Assembly: GCF_000002595.2 (NCBI RefSeq)
Contig: NC_057004.1
Span: forward strand, 4,188,671 to 4,252,670
Direction: 5' to 3'
Length of the DNA stretch: 64,000 nt
Source of the DNA: Chlamydomonas reinhardtii
Lineage: Eukaryota; Chlorophyta; Chlorophyceae; Chlamydomonadales; Chlamydomonadaceae
Position 1 is the stretch's first letter; every line of letters begins with the position of its first letter. Under the pieces are notes generated by a model that saw nothing but the letters and a program-made list of their open reading frames with translations, had not been told where the DNA came from and did no database searches. The position numbers and the translations under genes are program-made. Shown here one piece after another: positions 23,401 through 38,056 of the stretch.

Positions 23401-23536
23401 CGGCGTGAGTGGCGGTGGGGCCCCGGCAGCGCCGCACCCGATAGTGGCGCTGCGCGCGGGGCGGCCGGCCATGCGCTCGGCGATCAAGGCAGAGCGCAGG
23501 GAAGGCTCGGGCGCGTCGACCCTGGTCTACGGCTAA
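20409..23536 (+). CDS. Coiled-coil protein with Ala/Pro-rich C-terminal half, function unknown
   Basis: Not recognised. Seven exons (20409-20666, 20801-20959, 21105-21259, 21505-21672, 21857-21986, 22251-22413, 22587-23536) join in frame to 660 residues. Residues about 20-250 are long helix with heptad character, rich in Ala, Glu, Leu and Arg (for example AERLALLEQVAGLQAD and LASDLSITQQQLAEQ). The rest is low complexity: SISRPDMS-type linkers, then runs of Ala, Thr, Pro and Gly, ending in a basic tail (AIKAERREGSG). There are no membrane segments or signal peptide. Intron 2 must start with GC, as no GT keeps frame. It follows IFT74 on the same strand, so a ciliary role is possible but only a guess from position. 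Confidence 0.8.
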
Positions 23537-24574
23537 TGCAGCAGCATTGGACATCCGAGTGGCGGGTGGCGGGTGGCAGGTGGCAGGTGGAGTGCGGCAG
23601 GCGATTCCGCCGACTGGCGCAGCGGCGGGGTGGACATATGGGGCGGCGCTAGATGCCGGCAGTGGAAATGCCGATGCGAATCAGTGATAGTTGCTGTGCC
23701 CGTACATTAGGCGTGCAGCGGTGGATTGCAGCAGGGGCAACGCGTGAGCGTGTTCGGTTTGTAGCAGCTGCATGCAATGCAACACCAACAAGTAAAGGGA
23801 GACTGAGGTGATCAGGTAAGGGAGATAGATGCGCTGGCGGCAAACCGGCAGCACTGATCCATGTGTGCTGGGGTGCTGGGGTGCAACTCATACGAACTAC
23901 CGGAGCTGTGTACAAGGCGTGGAGACGTGCAGTGGCAGTGGTGTGGTGACGCCGTCAAGGGCACAATTGCCGGCAGAGCAGCTCAGGTGTGTCCGATGCT
24001 GGGAGCGGGAGCTGTGTTTGTTGCAACTCAAGCAGCTGCTGAAGTACAGGCACAACTTCTCTATTACAAGGCATGCGACATACATGTGTATATCATGAGT
24101 GTACCTGTTGAACCTGGCAGTAGCGTTGGTCTCAGTCCTCGTCAGCCCCCTGGGGTCCATACTTGAGCCAGTGCCCGATCAAACTCAAGATTCTACGTCT
24201 GCCTTACTTTGACACTTTCCTATACGCACTATGTTGCTTCAGCTTGTTGGCGCGATTGATTGAAAGCTGTTCTCACTAAGCGCGTGGCAACCGGCTGTGT
24301 TGCAGCCACACCACCTGCCTACTTGTAGTGCAGACAAGCTGATGACACCGCCATCAGCACTCAACATTTGCTAGCACGGTGCCATGCGCTTATGCTCAGC
24401 GTCAGACCCGCCTGTCATTCAACCTTGCCTAGTCTAGCGCGCACACGATCAGATCTCATGGTCTCTGGCAGACAACGCTGCGGATTCGCACAGTCCGGCC
24501 TAAGCTTATGAATTCACCTGCAAACAGAAATGCTACTATCCGATTCCCCTATAGCAGGGCGCGCTGGCGGGCCC
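23537..24574. other. Convergent spacer, no gene seen
   Basis: 3' flank of the coiled-coil gene and of the minus-strand sequon-rich gene. A short tandem GGCGGGTGGCAGGTGG-like stretch sits just after the stop near 23560-23590. No further exon or repeat family is recognised. Confidence 0.5.
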
Positions 24575-24579
24575 TTACA
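24575..24579 (-). terminator. Poly(A) signal TGTAA of the sequon-rich gene
   Basis: TGTAA on the minus strand, about 215 nt after the stop at 24795-24797. Confidence 0.5.
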
Positions 24580-24794
24580 CTTCTGCACTCAGACCATGGC
24601 AGCGGTGGCAGGGCAAGTCAAGCATGCTTTTCCGTGCGCAAATCATCGAGGAGGCAAACCGGGCCTGGAGGCCCATCCGTACATTACTGCGCACGCACAC
24701 ACACGCGTTCATGTGTTTGCTAATTCATCCTGCATCTCATTCATTATCAAAGTTCTCGCAGCCTTAAACACTCTTGGCACTCACACGCGGCCAT

Positions 24795-27140
24795 CTAGGC
24801 CATCAGGCGGCGAGAGCTGTGGCGGCGCGCGTGATGCCGGTAGTGACTCTGGTGGTGCCCACCGCGGCCCCAGCCACCAAACAGGCCCTTCACCTGCTCC
24901 GCCACAACGTTCTTGACTGCATCACCTGTCGCGCCCGCCGCACCAGCAGTGCCGTCAGCGCCGTTGGTCGTCAGCGCCTCCCGCAGCGGATCCACAAGGT
25001 CACTACGAACCGCCGTACCATCAGCAGCCAGCACATCGTCCAGCGCTTGCTGCATCTGATCCAGCAATGCAGGCGCCGCGCCCAGGGCCGCCGCGTCAGT
25101 AGCATCACCCGCGGTCCCGCCCGCGCTGGCGGCGGCGGTGGTTGCGGCATCCTTCACAGTGCCCCCAACATCGGTGAGGGTGTCTTTGATCGTGTCAACG
25201 ACGTCCGAACCGGCGCTGCCATGGGCGGCGGCGTCCTTGATGGAACCAGCGGCTGCGCTGCTGGTGACTGCATCCTTCGCGGCGTCAGCCGCGCCTTTCA
25301 TGGCGCCAGCATCCGTGCCGCCGGCGGCCGCGCGAGCGCTGCCGTCAGAGGCTGTGCTTGTGGCGGCGTCCATGACGGCACCTGCAATGCCGCTGCCGGC
25401 GTCCTTTACCGCACCCGCCACCGCATCCGCCCCGCCGGTGTCCAGCACGTGATGCAGCTTGTCTAGCAGGTCAGTGGCGGTGTCGCAGGTGCTGTTCACA
25501 GGACTGGCGTTCACCAAATCATTCAGCTTTGACAGCAGCGAATCAGCCTCAAACTTGGAGGCGGCGCCGGTGGCAGCTACACCGTTCCCGGCGACGACGG
25601 ACGCATTGCCCAACAGGCCTGACAGGGAGTCCAGGGCGTCACGCAGGCTGTCGCCGGCGCTGTCGTCAGTGGCGTCATCAACCAGGGAGGCACCCTCGCC
25701 AGCAGCAGCGCCACGTGCTAGCAGCTGGGACAGATGGGAGGCAGCGGTGTCGGCGACACGCAGGGCCTCAGCGCCGTCGCGCAGGTCAGCGCGAGCGGAC
25801 TGCAGAGTGTCAATGAGGTCGGAGATGGTGGCGTCAAGGCGTCGGACGACCTGGGCCGCCAGGTTGTCGCGGTCCTTGCTGTTGCCGTTGCCGTTCCCTC
25901 TGCCTCCGTCGGGGTTGGTCGCGTTGCGGCGGCTGCCTCCGTCGGGTTTGGTCTGATTGCGGCGGTTGCCGCCATCGGGATTGGTCCCATTGCGGCGGTT
26001 GCCGTTGCCGTCGCCACTGCCGTTGCGGGGCCGCTCATCCTATGTGAGGTTGATCATGGTGGTTGCGCTGCCCAGCAGTGTCATGTTCAGCACGTGCACC
26101 GCAGCCGCCAGTACATAGGTTGAAGGCATCACTGGCATGACCGGCACCGTTGCCGTTACCAGTTCCGCGGGCGTTGCTGTTAAGCTGGGCCACGTCATCA
26201 CTCAGGTTGCGGGGCGGGCGTTGCTGCGGGCGGCTGGTGTCATTCAGGCAGGGGCGTGTGCGGTTGCGCCGATGCAGCCAGTCGGTGATGGTGTTGTTGC
26301 GGCCGCTGAGCGTCTGGTTGAGCAGCAGGTCCAGGACCGAGCCCCAAGAGAAGTTGCCGCGGGCCGAGTCGCCTCCGGGGGGCCGCGTGGCGTTGAGGCG
26401 GTGGCTGAGGTCCGTGGCGTTCCAGCGGGTGGCGTTGGCCCAGGCGGGCGGCGGGCGGGTGGCGTTCAGGCGGTCAAAGACATCAGTGAGGTTCCAGCAG
26501 CTGTGGTTGGTGGCGTTGGAGAGGGTGCGGTTCAGGAGGTCCAACACGCCGACCCAGATGAGGTTGCCGGCGCCGGCGGCACCGTGGGCGGGGCCGGTCC
26601 AGTTGCCCCAGTCGGCGGGGTGCGTGCGGTTGAGGCGGGCGAGCGTGGCGTTGATGCGACCAATGACCTCAGTGACGTTGACGCGGGAGAGGGTGGAGTT
26701 GACGCGGGAGAAGGTGGAATTGATGTTGCGGAAGGGCTGCGTCCGGTTCAGGCGGTCCCACTGGCTGCGCGTTTGGTTGAGCCCCTCAACGGCTGATGAG
26801 ATGTTCCATCGGTCGCTGTGCTGCTCGCGGCCGCCTTGGTCGCCGTGCTGCTGTTGATGTATCTTGTCTTGCAGGTCGGCGGCGGCGCCCTTCAGCTTGT
26901 CTTGCAGGTCAGAGGCGGCAGCGTTCAGCTTATCCTGCAGGTCGGTGGCGCTGGTGCCGGAGACCTGGTTTTGCAGGTCAGCGACGGCATCCTTGATCTT
27001 GTCCTGCAAGGTCGAAGTGGCGCCGGCATTGAACTTATCTTGCAGGTTGGATTTGGCGTCCTTGATCCGGTCTAGCACGCTCTGCTGCTGCTTCTGCGAT
27101 CCAGAGCCGGTCAGAGGGTCGAGCAGGCCGGCGTTGGTAC
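24795..27140 (-). CDS. Sequon-rich, LEA-like repeat protein, probably secreted; 5' end missing
   Basis: Not recognised. Two long open blocks can be read: 26194-27140 (about 315 codons) and 24795-26039 (about 415 codons). A 154-nt phase-0 intron joins them (donor GAC/gtggcc, acceptor catag/GAT). The first block opens with LQDK heptad repeats, then about 200 residues holding some 23 N-x-S/T sequons, often as LNRT or LNAT followed by RPP. The second block begins with three RRNxTNPDGG-like units, continues as amphipathic helix, then a long Ala/Asp/Gly stretch with KDAA motifs like LEA proteins, and ends with a His/Arg-rich tail. The first block has no Met, so at least one upstream exon, perhaps with a signal peptide, is missing; an acceptor (ccctcag) at 27141 supports this. 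Secretion is inferred from sequon density. The 26.0-26.2 kb junction is the weakest point. Confidence 0.65.
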
Positions 27141-28753
27141 CTGAGGGACGCGGTGGGAAGGAGGGGGCGAGAGGGAAGGGCAGGGGGTGAACGGTGATTG
27201 GGTGAGGAGTGGAGGAGTAGGGGCTGCTGTTTGAAGTGAGGACATGCTAGGCGCCACCCATCCTGCGTAATTCCCTGCCGGAGCCGGCGTGTCGGCACCA
27301 GCACATTGGCGCGGCACAAACACATCGGCGACCGACCGCCCGGTGTCATAAGTTCTTGGAGCGCCCGATTAAGCATCTTTGCCGCTGTGCATTGAGTTAC
27401 AATCGCGCCATTGCAAGCTGAAGACCTTAAGCGCGCTCGCAGACATTGTCACCTGCGAATAGAACCGCGGCTACCAGCAGAAGAACAGCTGCTGAGCGCC
27501 CCGGCATATGTCCAAGACGTGCGTACATGCCTATGCCTTCAGAAGCAATCGACTTCGGGTCGGTGTGCGGAGCCCTTGTACCAGGTGTCGAAAGGTTTCT
27601 TGCTATAGACGCGCCTTTGCTGAACGAGGGTTAATGCAATTTAAAGGGTCGTTGCAAGGGATTATATTATGAGGATAGTGCAACGCCGGAGCGCGCGAAA
27701 GTAAAGCTTGTTTGCGTAACGGTTTGCCTTCCGCGGCGCACTCGAGGTAGTGGCTTTGATGGCAGGCTTGGTGCTCGTGTGTGAATATGTGACTGTATAC
27801 AATGGAGTGGAAGGGCGCGCCTTCTGAAGGGAGATTTCGGGGGTCACACGTCCGTGATTGGTCACTGTTGGTCACTTTCGAGGCTTCCTCGCTGGCTGCA
27901 GCATGCGAATGCCATTCCATGTGAAACCATAGAATCACACGTAAGGATTCGTATGCATCATTAAAGATCTGATCAGAGGCCCTTCAGCGAGAATTTGACC
28001 GTGCGTAGTAGTGTGAGGAGCCTGCTGGCTTTGCACTCGCTGGCAACATAAATGATTACGCTGTACCAACACATAATGTGGTATGCATGCGCAGGGCCAT
28101 ATGAACCCTTCCGACTCAAGTGCAAACCGTCCAGCATCCTCCTGCACACCATCCTGACCATCCTGACCATCCTAGTTCTGGGCCGTTCGCGCTTTAGAGT
28201 TCGACTCATACAATCACGCCCCTTCCCTTCCGCAGTCCAGTGACGTCCCGTGCCACTTGCAGCGTGCTCGCGCCCGCCTCAACAATATTGTGGATTTCAC
28301 GCACTATGCGGCACTTGGTAAGCAGACCACAACTAAGTTATCCCTGGGGCTCCTCGACACCCTAGCGCGGCTTGCGGCGTCCCCCTGCCCACAGCCCCTT
28401 GCCAACAACAAACATCCAATGTCACGTGACTTGCAACTCTACGCAAAGCCCAGCCCGAGACTCACTGCCTGACCATTTTTTACTATGTTTTGGCCGCTTC
28501 GCCGCCCGTCCGTTCGCGCGCCAGCACCCTCCTGTATGGCGGGGGGCGAGCGCCCCCGCCCCCCCCCCCCCCGAAACCCCCTCCCCTTGGCGTGGGAACA
28601 CCGCCCGTCCTCATGTGCTGGTGCCAACACTACCATGCGACACTTGCATCCCGTGCGGGGGGAGGGAGTGCCCCTCCCCCCAACACCCCCCCTCCCCATC
28701 GGCGCAAAACTTCCGCAAAGATGAGTGGCCAGGGGCTGAGTTGACATGTGTGT
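27141..28753. other. Region upstream of the sequon-rich gene
   Basis: It should contain the missing first exon(s) and promoter of the sequon-rich gene and the 3' UTR of the gene ending at 28754. I could not find an ATG exon with the required phase-1 donor. A C-homopolymer lies near 28558-28571. No other gene is supported. Confidence 0.4.
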
Positions 28754-30874
28754 TTACTTCTTGTTGCTGTCGACCTCCCGGAACTCCACGTCAATCACGT
28801 TGCCGCGGCCGCCACTGCCCCCGCCGCCGCCGCCAGCGGGCCCGTCGTCGACTGCAATGACCCCGCCGTCGCTTGTCCGCACCTGGCAGCGGGGAAGTGC
28901 ACATGTGATGAGCGTGTTACGCAGAATGCGGTGCCACCCTATGGATTGATAGATTGATGCCATCCGCACCGCCTGCAGGCGCGCACCACCACACATACGC
29001 ACACGCACTCGTTCAGTTTCCCTTTGACTGCCCCCGCAAGCGCCCTCACCGTGATCTGCATGGTGCGGCCTGACCCGCCTCCGCCGCCGCGCTGCTGCGG
29101 CCCTTCCACCACGCTGACTTGCGCCGTGCCCGCGCCGCCGCCACTGCCGTACACCGGCATCACCAGCATAATCTTCCAGGGCACGACACCGCAGGCATAC
29201 AAACCAGCAAGCAAATACTTGTTTGAATCCACACAACGCGATAGAACCAAGAGGCTTATGTTGAATGCGCATGTCCCTACGACCCTGCCCAGGTCCGAGG
29301 CCACCTTCTGCAAGCGCTCGGCGCAGCGCCGCTCGCGGCGCCCACCCCACGACCAACCCTTTGCGACTTCACAACGCCCGCTACCTCCCTGCAATCCTCC
29401 CTTCCCCCCTGCCCCGGCCTGCCGCCCACCTGCTTGGTGACCACGCCGTTGATGGAGCTGCCGCTGGAGGCCTGCGATATGAGCGGCCCCACAGTCACGG
29501 CGCCCAGCCTGCAGCGGGGACAGCGCCAGGAGCGTAATGAGCGACGGCACTGGGGCCGCCAAGGCAAGACTTGCAATGACGCCCCAGCACACAAGCAGCT
29601 AGCAGCTAGCAATGGGGCTCTATGTAGCAAGAGAAACAACCCACCTTGACCTCAGCTTGGCGCTACCCTGCGTGTATCAGAGACAGGGCACAAGGCAAGC
29701 ATAGGCATTGCCGAAAGCACCTCATCACCTCGCACGTCCTCGCAACATTTGCCCGCTGCCAAGCAGGACATCCTCCTCCACTCTCCCACCCTGTCCCAGT
29801 GACAGTGGGACCTTTTCATAGGAGCTTGTGGGTCTGGCCCCGTCGTCATCACCACCGCCACGTTCAAGACCATCACCACCAACCCCGCAACCGCCGCGTC
29901 GCATCATCCCACCTGCAGCCGCGCCGCCGCCTCCTCGTACACGCCCGCCTGCTCCTTGGCCGCCGCGTCCAGCTGCGCACCCAACTGGCTCACGGCGGCG
30001 TTCAGCAGCCCGCCCACAGCCCGACCCAACAGGTTGGGAAGCAGGCCGCCACCGCCGCCTGCGTGATGGGAATGGGGATGGGGATGGGGATGGACATCAG
30101 CTCGATGGTGGCGGGTGCGTGTACGCAGCGCGGTGTCAGTGCTGGTACACAGGTCTGCTAAGCGTTTGGCATGCTGATGTTTGTAAATGCACGCAGTTGC
30201 GCTCCCACGGCGTGCCTCACCCATTGTGGGCGCCACCGGTGCCTCGGGCCGGTTTGTGGTTGCGGGTTTGCCGGACCGGGTGTCGGAGCTGGCGGGGGTG
30301 CTGGTGGTGCTGCCGGGCACCAGAGTGGTGGCGGTATCCTTGATTTTATTGAACAACGACCTGCAAGGCGAGAACCGCATGCACACAGGCGCATTGCTCT
30401 AGGGCAAGGTTCTGTTGAACACATCACCGCCGTCGCATCCCGGAGCTTCCTAAGCAGTATAGAGCACCTGCTGGGCCCTGTCCACCCGGCCAGTTACATG
30501 CGCCTTGGAGCATCCAGCCGTGTACGCGCGTCCTTTCCCCGGCTGCAGCCAACACGTACTTGGCCACGCCGGCAGCGTCGTCCAGAATCTCTCCCCTGCG
30601 GAGAAGGAAGCCAATACGGCCGCATGTTCATGCCGGCTCAGGGAGCAGGCCAGGAGCTGTGAACATCAAAGCCAACGCGCTGACACATGGACACCCACCA
30701 TGATTTGTCCCCGTCGTCCTTTTTAGAGGCGCGGGCGGCCAAGGTCCGAGCCCGGTGCCACGCGGGGTCGATGCTGACGTGGGGTCTGTGCACTCGCAGG
30801 CCGAGCTCCGTCGTCACGCTGCCGACATTCCGCTTTACGGCAGCGAGTTGTCGAGCACGTGTCAGTGCTATCAT
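28754..30874 (-). CDS. Probable plastid protein of unknown function
   Basis: Seven exons (30699-30874, 30560-30595, 30221-30360, 29913-30058, 29430-29549, 29050-29172, 28754-28882) give 289 residues in frame. The N-terminus MIALTRARQLAAVKRN and the following Ser/Arg/Ala-rich, acid-poor stretch to ARASKKDDG look like a transit peptide. Next come AAGVAKSLFNKIKDT, a Gly-rich hinge, a helix (VSQLGAQLDAAAKEQAG), and a compact C-terminal part: VTVGPLISQASSGSSING, MLVMPVYGSGG, AQVSVVEG, and the final RGNVIDVEFREVDSNKK. Plant and algal plastid proteins with similar VTVGP...INGxxxK and IDVE blocks exist, but I cannot name a function. The acceptors of exons 5 and 6 are not strong, so about 15 residues near residue 170 are uncertain. 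Divergent from the LYR-protein gene. Confidence 0.75.
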
Positions 30875-31153
30875 CTGGGACTGTGCCGGGGAGAAAGGCA
30901 GGGCAGAGGAAAAGCTTCGCGTGTCTTCGGACGGGAGTTGGTCTCGTGAGTCTGGCTATGCGCAGTGGTGATGTGATGAAATAATTTCTGTGCGTTGTTA
31001 TACGTTTTACATGCTAGCCGTGGCTTGTTGAGGCAAAGGCTGTGTTTCTTGCAATTGAGGTGCATCCGTGTTGACACAATAGCATGCTGTGAAGTCAGAA
31101 ATATATCATACAGCCAACATACATGCTGGCCTAATCCAATTTACCGCTGCATC
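30875..31153. promoter_or_regulatory. Shared divergent promoter region, plastid protein / LYR protein
   Basis: 279 bp between opposite start codons, lower in G+C than the flanks. No specific motif identified. Confidence 0.5.
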
Positions 31154-31615
31154 ATGCTCGGTAGCCGAGCACTCGGGCTCATTTCCCAGTTTATGCACAA
31201 ACAGAACCCCGCAACAGCCGTAGGCATTCGCTTCATTTCGGAGGAGCAGCTAGGAGCCAGCGCAGACCAGGTTGCTGACCTCTTTCAGCGGAACCTGCTG
31301 AAAGCGAGTCGCAAGAAGCCTGACCAGCCTCCCCGCATCCTCACAACACGGCGAGAGGCGATATCGCTCTACAGGGAGATTTGGCGCTACAGCGCGCTGT
31401 TCCTGTGGCACGACGAGCGCGGGCGCCTCTTCCGCGACGTCATCCGGACATCCGCCCGCGAGGAGTTTGAGGCGGCACGCTTTGAGCCAGACCCGGAAAT
31501 CATCAACAAGCTTATCATCACGGGGCGAGACTGCGTGCAGCGCACCATGGAGGCCTTCGCAGCACGGGCCAAGCGGCTGGAAGCGGAGGGGCCGCAGCCA
31601 CCACTACGGCAGTAG
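31154..31615 (+). CDS. LYR-motif (Complex1_LYR) protein, probably mitochondrial
   Basis: LYR proteins are small helical adaptors in mitochondria that bind acyl carrier protein and assist Fe-S or respiratory-complex assembly. Single exon, 153 residues. The LYR tripeptide is at residues 72-74 within REAISLYREIWRYSALF, followed by the usual basic helix (RDVIRTSAREEFEAARF) and a second conserved block, EIINKLIITGRDCVQ. The first 30 residues (MLGSRALGLISQFMHKQ) are basic and amphipathic, consistent with a presequence. The frame is open for 53 codons upstream, but the ATG at 31154 gives the sensible start. The specific LYRM subtype is not assigned. Confidence 0.88.
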   Translation: MLGSRALGLISQFMHKQNPATAVGIRFISEEQLGASADQVADLFQRNLLKASRKKPDQPPRILTTRREAISLYREIWRYSALFLWHDERGRLFRDVIRTSAREEFEAARFEPDPEIINKLIITGRDCVQRTMEAFAARAKRLEAEGPQPPLRQ

Positions 31616-31643
31616 CAGCAGCAGCAGCGGCGTCGGCGTGCGA

Positions 31644-31648
31644 TGTAA
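31644..31648 (+). terminator. Possible poly(A) signal TGTAA of LYR gene
   Basis: TGTAA 29 nt after the stop, unusually close; a later unseen signal may be the real one. Confidence 0.35.
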
Positions 31649-31918
31649 CACAGCAAGGGGCTCGGTGCGAAGAGCAGCGCAGACGTGGTAGGGTGATCCC
31701 ATTTGTTTGAGTGTGTGCGGGGGCAGCGTCTTGCATGTGGGCCCCGCGGTTGGAGCCAGAGTTGGTATTGTTGGCCGTGCCCTGGAGGCTGGCGCTGCCC
31801 CGTGTCAGGCGACGGCATTGAACCTGCTGACGAGGCCGCGCAGGTGCTCGGAGCGTGATGGCAATTGTCTAGGTTACAGTGGATTGCAAGGCAGCATCCA
31901 TGCAACGGCATGCTCCAC

Positions 31919-31967
31919 GGTATGTGTGTAGCATGCGGTATGTGTGTAGCATGCGGTATGTGTGTGA
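31919..31967 (+). repeat. 18-bp tandem repeat, about 2.6 units
   Basis: CGGTATGTGTGTAGCATG repeats head to tail, in the 3' flank of the LYR gene. Confidence 0.85.
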
Positions 31968-32540
31968 ACAAGGAGGTGGCTGCCTTATGGCAGGAAAAGG
32001 GCTGATCCCGGGTCGTTATCAACCCAGCCACCTTGACGCGGCGCCTACTAAGCACACGCCTCTATGTTGGGGGCCTTTGGCATCCCCGCAAATCCGGACG
32101 TGGCCGGTTGGGTGGGGTGCACAGTCCGTGCTAACCCGCAGCTAACAAACTAGTCACGTCACTCGCCGCCAATCGACACGTGCACCCTCAGCCCCACGCC
32201 CTGCTAGCGCCGTTCAGGCTCTCAGCCCGGCCCCGCCGCCGCCGGCGGTCATGGCGGCCGCTGCAGCTTGATCGGCCGCTCGAAGCCCATCAGCTTCAGC
32301 AGGAGGAGCACACGACCAGGAAGAAAGAGGCGTGAGAGCGAGCCGCTACAGAAATGGACAACGGTGACAGGCTCTTTATGACGGCTCGCCGTCTGCTGTG
32401 TCTTTGTAGCACATTTACGACGTACAGAAGTCATACTGCGCAAAGCCATGGCTTGCTTTTCGGGCAACCTCGCGAAAGTCAATTGTCCATGGACGTGCGA
32501 AGGCACTTCTCGCTCCGCCCGAATTTTCCCTGCCACCTAT

Positions 32541-32545
32541 TTACA
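32541..32545 (-). terminator. Poly(A) signal TGTAA of the DEAD-box gene
   Basis: TGTAA on the minus strand, about 490 nt after the helicase stop codon. Confidence 0.45.
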
Positions 32546-33036
32546 TGCAATAGGCATTAACACATACTTATACGTGTATGTGTGTGAAAAACGGTTATCA
32601 GTACGGCACACATCCAACTGTATTGACATGGAAGGGTGCGGAAGGCCACATCGCTTCTCCGGCGTCTTAATGCCTCAAAACCAACTGGCGATGCGATACT
32701 GCACGCCAAATCCAGCACCGCGAGGGTGCGCATCCCTGGCCAAAGCGGCCGTGTAAAACAAAATTGGTTCCTCCCGCGCACATCCGCTTTCCTTCCTCAA
32801 CTCATGTCTAGTCCTACACCGAATATGCACAACGCCACACACCAGTCCGTGCAGTTAGATGTCAACGGTAGTCAGATCCTTGCTCCCTCCTGCAATTCCC
32901 ACTCCCTCCTCCGCTCTCGTAGTCATGCCCCAGCTCCCTCGTGTGCTTCAGCCGCTACCACAGCCTGGGCAGTCCATGGGCTCCACGACCCTCGCCCTCA
33001 AGTTGCGCCGCTGCTGCGTTCAGGTCAGCGCGCGCC

Positions 33037-37490
<4,454 letters not shown>

Positions 37491-38056
37491 GAAGTACGCA
37501 GTTAGTTGACTATTTTGGGTTTTACACGCGTATTTTGTGCAGCAGTATGTACACGCAGACAGGCAGCACACAGCAGTACCTCAAAGGCCGACGCTGGGCC
37601 TCATCCCGCTCCCCGCCCTCACACCAGGCCTCCTGCGCCACTGCCTGCTCTTTTGTTGGTCTACTACTAAGCCAAGTCGCCGCACGTGCAGTGGTCAATC
37701 TTACCTCTCCATAAAGCCTGTTCTATAGTATACGAGCATACGAGAATCACCGTGTGGTCTCACGCGCACGCAAGGCCAGACCGCGCAAATACACCGCATC
37801 CCCAAATCCATCCCAGCACGCTTCTACTGTGCAAACACCTCGTTCTCGCCTTCTCACAAGGAGCATTCAAGATACGAATTGGGCGCTGGCACGGTACCTG
37901 GCCTCGACCCGTCAGCACTCTGCCCGCCACACCAGCCTCAATCCGCCGCCTGCGGCCTGGCCTCTGAGCCTGTCGCCTCCCGGCTTTACAGGGACACCCA
38001 ACCGCCTGCAGGCGGTGATGCGAACTGTAACATTCCTGCGCGCCGCCACTCCACTC
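37491..38056 (-). other. Spacer between lipase and helicase genes
   Basis: Helicase promoter and 5' leader plus the lipase 3' UTR (both genes on the minus strand). No gene seen. Confidence 0.5.
37986..37990 (-). terminator. Possible poly(A) signal TGTAA of the lipase gene
   Basis: TGTAA on the minus strand, 67 nt after the stop codon. Confidence 0.4.

Larger units (their letters stand above)
31616..33036. other. Convergent 3' regions of LYR and DEAD-box genes
   Basis: No gene seen. It holds the LYR gene 3' UTR, the tandem repeat at 31919-31967, and the 3' UTR of the helicase with TGTAA at 32541-32545. Confidence 0.5.
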
